Shown one piece after another: positions 1 to 9,931 of a stretch of DNA of 64,000 nucleotides. A program made the translations under genes and the position numbers. The notes under the pieces are model-generated. The model saw only the letters and a list, made by a program, of their open reading frames with translations. It was not told the DNA's origin and ran no database searches. Numbering within the stretch: position 1 is the first letter of the stretch; the number at the start of each line of letters is the position of its first letter. Source of the stretch: Taudactylus pleione (Eukaryota; Chordata; Amphibia; Anura; Myobatrachidae); contig JAUIMM010000741.1 in NCBI GenBank assembly GCA_031769625.1, forward strand, positions 62,001 through 126,000. The letters run 5' to 3'.

Positions 1-2989
1 ATCATCACTGCAGCGTCACCAGTGCTCTCCTACATCTAGTGCTGGTGAGTTATACTGTATAATTACTGTGTATCATCACTGCAGCATCACCAACGCTCTC
101 CTACATCTAGTGCTGGTTCGTTATACAGTATAATCATTGTGCATCATCACTGCAGCGTCACCAGTGCTCTCCTACATCTAGTGCTGGTGATTATACTGTA
201 TAATTACTGTGTATCATCACTGCAGCCTCACCAGTGCTCTCCTACATCTAGTGCTGGTGCATTATACTGTATAATTACTTTGTATCATCACTGCAGCCTC
301 ACCAGTGCTCTCCTACATCTAGTGCTGGTGACTTATACAGTATAATCATTGTGTATCATCACTTCAGCGTCACCAGTGCTCTCCTACATCTAGTGCTGGT
401 GTGTTATACTTTATAATTACTGTGTATCATCACTGCAGCGTCACCAGCGCTCTCCTACATCTAGTGCTGGTGAGTTATACTCTATAATTACTGTGTATCA
501 TCACTGCAGCCTCACCAGTGCTCTCCTACATCTAGTGCTGGTGCGTTATACTGTATAATTAGTGTGTATCATCACTGCAGCGTCACCAACGCTCTCCTAC
601 ATCTAGTGCTGGTGCGTTATACTGTATAATCATTGTGTATCATCACTGCAGCCTCACCAGCGCTCTCCTACATCTAGTGCTGGTGATTATACTGTATAAT
701 TACTGTGTATCATCACTGCAGCCTCACCAGTGCTCTCCTACATCTAGTGCTGGTGCATTATACTGTATAATTACTGTGTATCATCACTGCAGCCTCACCA
801 GTGCTCTCCTACATCTAGTGCTGGTGCATTATACTGTATAATTACTGTGTGTCATCACTGCAGCCTCACCAGTGCTCTCCTACATCTAGTGCTGGTGACT
901 TATACAGTATAATCATTGTGTATCATCACTGCAGCGTCACCAGTGCTCTCCTACATCTAGTGCTGGTGTGTTATACTTTATAATTACTGTGTATCATCAC
1001 TGCAGCGTCACCAGCGCTCTCCTACATCTAGTGCTGGTGCGTTATACTGTATAATCATTGTGCATCATCACTGCAACGTCACCAGTGCTCTCCTACATCT
1101 AGTGCTGGTGAGTTATACTTTATAATTATTGTGTATCATCACTGCAGCATCACCAGTGCTCTCCTACATCTAGTGCTGGTGCGTTATACTGTATAATCAT
1201 TGTGCATCATCACTGCAGCGACACCAGTGCTCTCCTACATCTAGGGCTGGTGCATTATACTGTATAATTACAGTGTATCATCACTGCAGCATCACCAGTG
1301 CTCTCCTACATCTAGTGCTGGTGTGTTATACTTTATAATTACTGTGTATCATCACTGCAGCATCACCAGCGCTCTCCTACATCTAGTGCTGGTGCGTTAT
1401 ACTGTATAATCATTGTGCATCATCACTGCAGCGTCACCAGTGCTCTCCTACATCTAATGCTGGTGAGTTATACTTTATAATTATTGTGTATCATCACTGC
1501 AGCGTCACCAGTGCTCTCCTACATCTAGTGCAGGTGCGTTATACTGTATAATCATTGTGCATCATCACTGCAGCGACACCAGTGCTCTCCTACATCTAGT
1601 GCTGGTGCATTATACTGTATAATTACTGTGTATCATCACTGCAGCGTCACCAGTGCTTTCCTACATCTAGTGCTGGTGCATTATACTGTATAATCATTGT
1701 GTATCATCACTGCAGCGTCACCAGTGCTCTCCTACATCTAGTGCTGGTGCATTATACTGTATAATTACTGTGTATCATCACTGCAGTCTCACCAGTGCTC
1801 TCCTACATCTAGTGCTGGTGCATTATACTGTATAATTACTGTGTATCATCACTGCAGCGTCACCAGTGCTCTCCTACATCTAATGCTGGTGCTTTATACT
1901 GTATAATTACTGTGTATCATCACTGCAGCGTCACCAGTGCTCTCCTACATCTAGTGCTGGTGCATTATACTGTATAATTACTGTGTATCATCACTGCAGT
2001 CTCACCAGTGCTCTCCTACATCTAGTGCTGGTGTGTTATACTGTATAATTACTGTGTATCATCACTGCAGCATCACCAGTGCTCTCCTACATCTAGTGCT
2101 GGTGCATTATACTGTATAATTACTGTGTATCATCACTGCAGCGTCACCAGTGCTCTCCTACATCTAATGCTGGTGCTTTATACTGTATAATTACTGTGTA
2201 TCATCACTGCAGCGTCACCAGTGCTCTCCTACATCTAGTGCTGGTGCATTATACTGTATAATTACTGTGTATCATCACTGCAGTCTCACCAGTGCTCTCC
2301 TACATCTAGTGCTGGTGCATTATACTGTATAATTACTGTGTATCATCACTGCAGCATCACCAGTGCTCTCCTACATCTAATGCTGGTGCTTTATACTGTA
2401 TAATTACTGTGTATCATCACTGCAGCGTCACCAGTGCTCTCCTACATCTAGTGCTGGTGCGTTATACAGTATAATTATTGTGTATCATCACTGCAGCCTC
2501 ACCAGTGCTCTCCTACATCTAGTGCTGGTGCGTTATACAGTATAATCATTGTGTATCATCACTGCAGCCTCACCAGTGCTCTCCTACATCTAATGCTGGT
2601 GAGTTATACTGTATAATTACTGTGTATCATCACTGCAGCCTCACCAGTGCTCTCCTACATCTAGTGCTGATGCATTATACTGTATAATCATTGTGTATCA
2701 TCACTGCAGCGTCACCAGTGCTCTCCTACATCTAGTGCTGGTGCATTATACTGTATAATTATTGTGTATCATCACTGCAGCCTCACCAGTGCTCTCCTAC
2801 ATCTAGTGCTGGTGCATTATACTGTATAATTATTGTGTATCATCACTGCAGCCTCACCAGTGCTCTCCTACATCTAGTGCTGGTGCGTTATACAGTATAA
2901 TCATTGTGTATCATCACTGCAGCCTCACCAGTGCTCTCCTACATCTAATGCTGGTGAGTTATACTGTATAATTACTGTGTATCATCACT

Positions 2990-3975
2990 GCAGCCTCACC
3001 AGCGCTCTCCTACATCTAGTGCTGGTGCATTATACTGTATAATTACTGTGTATCATCACTGCAGCATCACCAGTGCTCTCCTACATATAGTGCTGGTGAC
3101 TTATACTGTATAATCATTGTGTATCATCACTGCAGCCTCACCAGCGCTCTCCTACATCTAGTGCTGGTGATTATACTGTATAATCATTGTGTATCATCAC
3201 TGCAACGTCACCAGTGCTCTCCTACATCTAGTGCTGGTGATTATACTGTATAATCATTGTGTATCATCACTGCAGCCTCACCAGTGCTCTCCTACACCTA
3301 GTGCTGGTGATTATACTGTATAATTACTGTGTATCATCACTGCAGCCTCACCAGTGCTCTCCTACATGTAGTGCTGGTGATTATACTGTATAATTACTGT
3401 GTATCATCACTGCAGTCTCACCAGTGCTCTCCTACATCTAATGCTGGTGAGTTATACTGTATAATTACTGTGTATCATCACTGCAGCCTCACCAGCGCTC
3501 TCCTACATCTAGTGCTGGTGCATTATACTGTATAATTACTGTGTATCATCACTGCAGCATCACCAGTGCTCTCCTACATATAGTGCTGGTGATTATACTG
3601 TATAATCATTGTGTATCATCACTGCAGCCTCACCAGTGCTCTCCTACATCTAGTGCTGGTGACTTATACTGTATAATCATTGTGTATCATCACTGCAACG
3701 TCACCAGTGCTCTCCTACATCTAGTGCTGGTGATTATACTGTATAATCATTGTGTATCATCACTGCAGCCTCACCAGTGCTCTCCTACACCTAGTGCTGG
3801 TGATTATACTGTATAATTACTGTGTATCATCACTGCAGCCTCACCAGTGCTCTCCTACATGTAGTGCTGGTGATTATACTGTATAATTACTGTGTATCAT
3901 CACTGCAGTCTCACCAGTGCTCTCCTACACCTAGTGCTGGTGAGTTATACTGTATAATTACTGTGTATCATCACT
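2990..3975 (+). repeat. 493-bp higher-order repeat (7 monomers, two copies) in array 1
   Basis: Six rare monomer variants recur in the same order, each exactly 493 bp apart: 'agcgctctcc' 3001/3494, 'cctacatata' 3080/3573, 'tgcaacgtca' 3201/3694, 'cctacaccta' 3291/3784, 'cctacatgta' 3361/3854 and 'tgcagtctca' 3411/3904. A block of seven monomers was therefore duplicated in tandem. The two blocks differ at a few sites, so the event is not the most recent in the window. Confidence 0.88.
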
Positions 3976-4036
3976 GCAGTCTCACCAGTGCTCTCCTACA
4001 TCTAGTGCTGGTGATTATACTGTATAATTACTGTGT

Positions 4037-4062
4037 GTGATTATACTGTATAATGACTGTGT
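4037..4062 (+). repeat. Truncated 26-bp monomer in array 1
   Basis: After the normal monomer end at 4036 ('tactgtgt'), the sequence jumps back to 'gtgattatactgtataat' and ends again in 'gactgtgt' before the next full monomer. The partial copy is the 3' 26 bases of a monomer, so about 44 bases are missing. This breaks the 70/71-bp phase here and is the clearest internal rearrangement in array 1. Confidence 0.85.
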
Positions 4063-4885
4063 ATCATCACTGCAGCCTCACCAGCGCTCTCCTACATCTG
4101 GTGCTGGTGCATTATACTGTATAATCATTGTGTTTCATCACTGCAGCGTCACCATTGCTCTCCTACATCTAATGCTGGTGAGTTATACTGTATAATTACT
4201 TTGTATCATCACTGCAGCCTCACCAGTGCTCTCCTACATCTGGTGCTGGTGCATTATACTGTATCATCATTGTGTTTCATCACTGCAGCGTCACCAGTGC
4301 TCTCCTACATCTAGTGCTGGTGATTATACTGTATAATTATTGTGTATCATCACTGCAGCCTCACCAGTGCTCTCCTACATCTGGTGCTGGTGCATTATAC
4401 TGTATAATCACTGTGTATGATCACTGCAGCCTCACCAGTGCTCTGCTACATCTAGTGCTGGTGCATTATGCTGTATAATCATTGTGTTTCATCACTGCAG
4501 CATCACCAGTGCTCTCCTACATCTAATGCTGGTGAGTTATACTGTATAATTACTTTGTATCATCACTGCAGCCACACCAGTGCTCTCCTACGTCTGGTGC
4601 TGGTGCATTATACTGTATAATCATTGTGTTTCATCACTGCAGCATCACCAGTGCTCTCCTACATCTAGTGCTGGTGATTATACTGTATAATTATTGTGTA
4701 TCATCACTGCAGCCTCACCAGTGCTCTCCTACATCTGGTGCTGGTGCATTATACTGTATAATCATTGTGTTTCATCACTGCAGCATCACCAGTGCTCTCC
4801 TACATCTAGTGCTGGTGCGTTATACTGTATAATCATTGTGTATCATCACTGCAGCCTCACCAATGCTCTCCTACATCTAATGCTG

Positions 4886-5244
4886 GAGCCTGTCGGCAGG
4901 CGTCTCCATTGTCTCTAATAGTTCTGCCCCTGGTCCTAGATAAATGTATACAATGTGTCAGTATTAGGGATGTTAGGAACCCATCTGATGAGGTCACCGT
5001 GATGAGGTAGGTGGGCAGACACCTTTGGCCAAACGTACTAAGAACCTCTATAGAAAACCATGTTAATTGATAGTTTATTATATATATTTTTAATATTTAT
5101 TGTTCTTAGTGCTTAGAGTGTGCATCTGCATTAGAACTACCGGTCGCAGCATGGTAGCACCTCTTATTATGTTGAAATTAGGATGTGCAGCCCAACTCCC
5201 CCTTTTTTAAATTAGTTTGATTATCAAATACATAAAACAGTCTA
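4886..5244. other. Non-coding spacer to the right of array 1
   Basis: This is single-copy-looking sequence with an A/T-rich stretch near 5075-5105 (tatatatatt, taatatttatt). No open frame of note, RNA gene or recognisable element was found. It separates array 1 from the fold-back element. Confidence 0.6.
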
Positions 5245-5403
5245 TGGGGTAAATTTACTAAGTGCAGCTTTTTAAAGTGGAACAACCAATCAGATTCCAG
5301 CTATTATCTTCTAGAAGGTGCTAGAGAAATGAGACATAGAATCTGATTGGTTGCTATGGGCAACATCCCCACTAAACACCCGCGCTTTAGTGAATATACC
5401 CCA
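5245..5403. mobile_element. Fold-back MITE-like element, 159 bp
   Basis: The ends form an inverted repeat: 5245-5260 'tggggtaaatttacta' pairs with 5388-5403 at 14 of 16 positions. Inside is a second, perfect 15-bp inverted repeat (caaccaatcagattc at 5283-5297; its reverse complement at 5339-5353). The right arm continues as ggttgctatgggcaac, a motif I associate with abundant short repeats of frog genomes (memory, not a search). There is no coding capacity, as expected of a MITE. I could not identify a target-site duplication, so the superfamily is undecided. Confidence 0.7.
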
Positions 5404-6439
5404 ATGTGTGAAATGTAACATCCTGCGATTGGTGGAAGCCGACACAATTCCGGTGAGAAAGTCAGCAGATTTAAAAATTAATTGCCGGAAAATAAACGCC
5501 GCTGACATCTATCCGCAGACTGAGAAGTATCCAGCATTTCCCGGGCTGTGCCTGCAGAGCACCAGGGGCTGCCGGCTCTAATTTCTAAGCTCCGGCTTAG
5601 CTCGAGGACCGGTCCAGATGCCGCTTATAGTCATTTTGGCTTATTTGTAATCTCTGGACAGCAGAGAGGTAACACCAAGACTTGGCAGAGGGGTGCGACA
5701 GCTGTCCCTGGGTTGTGACGGATCTGTACATTCCTGGCCCAGGAAACGGAATTACTGACACATGTACCCCCATTGGGAGTGATGCCCTCTATGTACAATG
5801 TTTATTGTAAAGCTGTGTGCCAGGGGCGGCCTAGTACCAGGCCACCAAACAGTAACAGCTCTCCAGCCACGGTGACACAGGAGAGGAGCAGCAACACAGC
5901 CGGGCAGAGGCTCCTGGGTGGGGAGGAGGAGGGTGATTCTGGGGGCATGCCTGACACAGACATCAATCCAGCCAGACAGCAGAGGGATTTCATTCTGCCC
6001 CAGTTACCAGGCAGCCTGAGCCCTGCGCAGAGACATTGGAGAAGCAGGTCAGCGGTACATAGAGCACCTTAAACTCTGCCCTGTAAATATGCTCAGCAAT
6101 GACGGTGTTAAATTATCCATCATGCTTAATGGAGCCGGGGAAGTCAGAGACTCGCACCTGTTTTCCTTCATTACTCTAAAAATCACAGCGCTGTCAAATC
6201 ACCATCGTGTTTGGAACACACATAAATTAGCATCAACTCAATACGGAAAAAGTCCAACTAACTACCCGGAACATTGAAGACTCTGTTTATGAACAGTCCA
6301 GACACAGCTGGAATGCACAAGGAGGAGTCAGGAGGTTAATGGGTAGAAAGGAGAGGCCTGCTGGAGGCCCTGGAGTGACTGACTCTGTGCCCCCACAATT
6401 AGGCTGTACGCTCGGTCAGACGGGGGGCAGCAAGACTCA
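5404..6439. other. Non-coding spacer without recognisable genes
   Basis: About 1 kb of mixed-composition sequence. The longest open frames are 99 codons (5773-6072, plus strand) and 82 codons or fewer elsewhere. They show no recognisable domain, no start context, and low-complexity Ser/Pro/Arg-rich translations overlapping on both strands. No exon-like unit with convincing splice sites, tRNA or array was seen. Confidence 0.55.
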
Positions 6440-6830
6440 GGGCCTGATTCAGACCCGCTCACAAGCGGGTCGATGGCCGGGCAGTGCACACGCATGGCGT
6501 GCGCAGTGCGTGTGCGCGAGCCCCGCAGCGATCGAGAAATCACTTGCTGCGGGACTCACTACAAGACGGGCCGGCTGTCGATGTTGATCGACGGCTCGCC
6601 CCATTTTGTAGGCAGGGAGGGGCGGGTGGCTGACCAAACGGAGGCATTCCCAAAGGAACACCTGTCGTTTGGGGGCAGCCCTACTGACACAAGTGATGTC
6701 TGTAGTGAGCTTCCTACTCTATTAGAGCAGGAAGCTCAATGGGGCTTGCGTGAATGAGCCCCTACCACAAAGGTCTCATTGCAAGCCCGATGGTCGCGAT
6801 GGTCACCCACAGCTTAGCGAGCGGCCAGGA
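6440..6830 (+). mobile_element. PIF/Harbinger-like non-autonomous element, right end missing
   Basis: The left end 'gggcctgattcagacccgct' matches the end of the two elements in array 4 ('gggccagattcagacccgct'). Homology continues in blocks: 'agcgggtcgatg', a GC-rich palindromic stretch (gcatggcgtgcgcagtgcgt), 'gcaagcccgatggtcgcgat', then 'acccacagct' and 'gcgagcg'. Compared with the 549-bp relatives it lacks several hairpin halves and the whole right terminus. At the point matching 'agaggccactcc' of the relatives it runs directly into the first array 2 monomer ('aggccattcc', 6829-6838). The superfamily is inferred from the relatives' ends and TTA target duplications. Confidence 0.65.
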
Positions 6831-9080
6831 GGCCATTCCCAGAGAGGAAGGTAAGTAGGAGCTATGTGTGATACTAGTGTATGAGGACAGCGGCCATTCC
6901 GGGAGAGAAAAGTAAGTAGGAGATATCTGTGATACTAGTGTATGGGGACAGCGGCCATTCCGGGAGAGAAAAGTAAGTAGGAGATATCTGTGATACTAGT
7001 GTATGGGGACAGCGGCCATTCCGGTAGAGGAAGGTAAGCAGGAGATATCTGTGATACTAGTGTATGGGGACAGCGGGCCATTCCGGGAGAGAAAGGTAAG
7101 CTGGAGATATCTGTGATACTAGTGTATGGGGACAGCAGGACATTCCGGGAGAGGAAGGTAAGCAGGAGATATCTGTGATACTAGTGCATGAGGACAGCGG
7201 CCATTCTGGGAGAGGAAGGTAAGCAGGAGATATCTGTGATACTAGTGTATGGGGACAGCGGCCATTCTGGGAGAGGAAGGTAAGCAGGAGATATCTGTGA
7301 TACTAGTGTATGGGGACAGCGGGCCATTCCGGGAGAGGAAGGTAAGCAGGAGATATCTGTGATACTAGTGTATGGGGACAGCGGGACATTCCGGGAGAGG
7401 AAGGTAAGCAGGAGATATCTGTGATACTAGTGTATGGGGACAGCGGAACATTCCGGGAGAGGAGGGTAAGCAGGAGATATCTGTGATACTAGTGTATGGG
7501 GACAGCGGGCCATTCCGGGAGAGGAAGATAAGCAGGAGATATCTGTGATACTAGTGTATGGGGACAGCGGCCATTCCGGGAGAGGAAGGTAAGCAGGAGA
7601 TATCTGTGATACTAGTGTATGAGGACAGCGGCCATTCCGGGAGAGAAAAGTAAGTAGGAGATATCTGTGATACTAGTGTATGGGGACAGCGGGACATTCC
7701 GGGAGAGGAAGGTAAGTAGGAGATATCCGTGATACTAGTGCATGAGGACAGCGGCCATTCCGGGAGAGGAAGGTAAGTAGGAGATATCTGTGACACTAGT
7801 GTATGGGGACAGCGGCCATTCCGGGAGAGAAAGGTAAGCAGGAGATATCTGTAATACTAGTGTATGGGGACAGCGGGACATTCCAGGAGAGGAAGGTAAG
7901 TAGGAGATATCTGTGATACTAGTGTATGGGGACAGCGGGCCATTCCGGGAGAGGAAGGTAAGCAGGAGATATCTGTGATACTAGTGTAAGGGGACAGCGG
8001 GACATTCCGGGAGAGGAGGGTAAGCAGGAGATATCTGTGATACTAGTGTATGGGGACAGCAGGACATTCCGGGAGAGGAAGATAAGCAGGAGATATCTGT
8101 GATACTAGTGTATGGGGACAGCGGCCATTCCGGGAGAGGAAGGTAAGCAGGAGATATCTGTGATACTAGTGTTTGAGGACAGCGGCCATTCCGGGAGAGA
8201 AAGGTAAGCAGGAGATATCTGTGATACTAGTGTATGAGGACAGCGGCCATTCCGGGAGAGGAAGGTAAGCAGGAGATATCTGTGATACTTGTGTATGGGG
8301 ACAGCGGCCATTCCAGGAGAGAAAGGTAAGCAGGAGATATCTGTGATACTAGTGTAAGGGGACAGCGGCCATTCCGGAAGAGGAAGGTAAGCAGGAGATA
8401 TCTGTGATACTAGTGTATGGGGACAGCGGGCCATTCCGGGAGAGGAAGGTAAGCAGGAGATATCTGTGATACTAGTGTATGGGGACAGCGGGCCATTCTG
8501 GGAGAGGAAGGTAAGCAGGAGATATCTATGATACTAGTGTATGAGGACAGTGGGACATTCCGGGAGAGGAAGGTAAGCAGGAGATATCTGTGATACTAGT
8601 GTATGGGGACAGCGGCCGTTCCGGGAGAGAAAGGTAAGCAGGAGATATCTGTGATACTAGTGTATGGGGACAGCGGACCATTCCAGGAGAGGAAGGTAAC
8701 CAGGAGATATCTGTGATACTAGTGTATGAGGACAGCGGGCCATTCCGGGAGAGGAAGGTAACCAGGAGATATCTGTGATACTAGTGTATGGGGACAGCGG
8801 CCATTTCGGGAGAGGATGGTAAGCAGGAGATATCTGTGATACTAGTGTATGGCGACAGTGGGCTATTCTGGGAGAGGAAGTTAGCCAGGAGATATCTGTG
8901 ATACTAGTGTATGGGGACAGCGGGCCATGCCGGGAGAGAAAGGTAAGCAGGAGATATCTGTGATACTAGTGTATGGGGACAGCGGCCGTTCCGGGAGAGA
9001 AAGGTAAGCAGGAGATATCTGTGATACTAGTGTATGGGGACAGCGGGCCATGCCGGGAGAGGAAGGTAAGCAGGAGATAC
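6831..9080 (+). repeat. Tandem array 2, 61/62-bp monomer, about 36 copies
   Basis: The first monomer starts at 6831 (ggccattccc) and the second at 6892, giving a 61-bp period. A 62-bp form has one extra g (gcgggccatt). Each monomer reads ggccattccgggagagg, aaggtaagcagg, agatatctgtgatactag, tgtatggggacagc. Variation is by single bases (gagagg/gagaaa, agcagg/agtagg, gcgg/gcgggc/gcggga). The last forward copy breaks off after 'gcaggagata' at 9079. Minus-strand open frames of 81 and 109 codons are repeat by-products. The array has the size of a minisatellite block; its monomer resembles the inverted arm that follows it. Confidence 0.96.
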
Positions 9081-9126
9081 AGTATCTATGATATCTCCTG
9101 CATTTTCCTTTTTGATGAATGGCCCC
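9081..9126 (-). repeat. Single inverted, diverged array 2 monomer ending in GGCCCC
   Basis: Read on the minus strand from 9126, this stretch is ggggccattc, a diverged middle, then gcaggagatatc-ata-gatact. It thus parallels the forward monomer (gggccattc ... gcaggagatatc-tgt-gatact) over 46 bp. The junction with the last forward copy is a perfect 10-bp inverted repeat (gcaggagata 9070-9079; its complement 9092-9101). Ends of the type GGGGCCATTCATC look like MITE termini. The inference is that this is one arm of a palindromic element whose other arm became array 2. Confidence 0.75.
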
Positions 9127-9272
9127 AAAACGTAATTTCTATCAAAGTAGGTGAAAATGTTCATTTTCACATGCTTTTGTAGAAACTAAGTGATAATGAT
9201 TAGACCCTTTATTAAGAAGCAGAGATGGGAAAATGTGTATATTCAGTGCTAGATTTGTGGCACATTGTAGAT

Positions 9273-9636
9273 CATACTTGCCTACATTGTAGTACTCTTT
9301 TGCGGGAGACTTGGAGAGAGGAGAAAGATCGGGTCGTGATGGGGGCGGGGCCTGACATCTTGCATCATTAGGCCCCGCCCCCTTTGTGGGAAATTGTCGT
9401 GATTGGCGTAGATTTGCATAAGGGGCGGGGCTAAATGACGCGATTCCCACAGAATCGCGTCATTAAGCCCCGCCCCCTACACAGAGACCCGCGAGTGCTG
9501 CGGAAGTTATCTGCATTCTGCCCACTTCTCTAGGAAGTGGGCAGAAAGCGGGAGAAATGCCTACCCTTCCGGGGGTGCGGGGGGTTACCCGAAAATCGGG
9601 AGATTCCCGCGAAAACCGGGAGGGTAGGCATGTATG
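9273..9636. mobile_element. hAT-like MITE, 364 bp, with 8-bp target-site duplications
   Basis: The terminal inverted repeats are catacttgcctac (9273-9285) and gtaggcatgtatg (9624-9636), 12 of 13 bases complementary. They are flanked by identical 8-bp direct repeats ttgtagat (9265-9272 and 9637-9644). An 8-bp duplication is typical of hAT transposons and also occurs in a few other superfamilies. There is no coding capacity. The interior is a string of hairpins: a 12-bp stem 9342-9353/9370-9381, a 25-bp stem 9422-9446/9452-9476 and a 13-bp stem 9516-9528/9534-9546. The GC-rich interior contrasts with the AT-rich flanks. Insertion was evidently clean and has stayed intact. Confidence 0.85.
9422..9476. 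repeat. 25-bp hairpin stem inside the hAT-like MITE
   Basis: The left arm 9422-9446 begins ggggcggggc and the right arm 9452-9476 ends gccccgcccc. They are complementary at 24 of 25 positions around a 5-base loop. It is the strongest single hairpin in the spacer between arrays 2 and 3. Confidence 0.9.
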
Positions 9637-9644
9637 TTGTAGAT

Positions 9645-9931
9645 GTGTTTTCAGGGACCAATATCTATATAAAATGGAATTGATCAGTTGTAAAATGTGA
9701 CTTATAGTACAATGGCCCCCTGAAAGCCATCTCTCCTGTTATCTATAATTCTGCCGTAGACTGATATAAATCACATTTCTGTGGCTGTGATCATATCACT
9801 GGTAACATCTCAATGTAAATGTTATTTTAAGGTCTTATCACATCCACACAGGGTTATTACTGACTGCGAGGCCCTGACAGGTGTCACCTCTCATTACTGA
9901 ACAATTACTAAATAATGTCCTACAGTATTAC
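9645..9931. other. Short AT-rich spacer before array 3
   Basis: Nothing recognisable is present. The sequence grades into array 3 through a degenerate first monomer ('acagtattaccggtatctca' near 9931-9950). Confidence 0.5.

Larger units (their letters stand above)
1..4885 (+). repeat. Tandem satellite array 1, 71-bp monomer, about 69 copies
   Basis: Head-to-tail copies start at base 1 and recur every 71 bp. A 70-bp form arises where 'gtgagttatac' becomes 'gtgattatac'. Each copy reads, in order, 'atcatcactgcagc', 'caccagtgctctcctacat', 'ctagtgctggtg' and 'ttatactgtataat', then 'tactgtgt' or 'cattgtgt'. Copies differ by a few bases, mostly at fixed variable sites (cagcg/cagca/cagcc; t/a at the centre of the TTATAC-n-GTATAA palindrome; tactgtg/cattgtg). 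The array continues beyond the left edge. It stops in 'atgctgg' at about 4885, just before a small palindrome (gcctg-tcgg-caggc, 4888-4901). Open frames of about 68 codons here are by-products of the repeat. No function is assigned; the organisation is that of satellite DNA. Confidence 0.97.

Noticed and set aside
139..4918. Open frames of 65-91 codons in array 1
   Set aside because: They are repeated translations of the 71-bp monomer, interrupted as soon as a 71-bp rather than 70-bp copy shifts the frame.
5773..6072. 99-codon open frame in the spacer
   Set aside because: It is low-complexity, has an overlapping opposite-strand open frame, and shows no recognisable family or splice context.
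7551..8434. Minus-strand open frames of 81 and 109 codons in array 2
   Set aside because: They are period-61 translations that exist only where monomers happen to be stop-free. There is no domain or start context.
9421..9476. The 25-bp GC-rich hairpin as a transcription terminator
   Set aside because: It lies inside a MITE with clear ends and target duplications, has no T-run after it, and the genome is eukaryotic.
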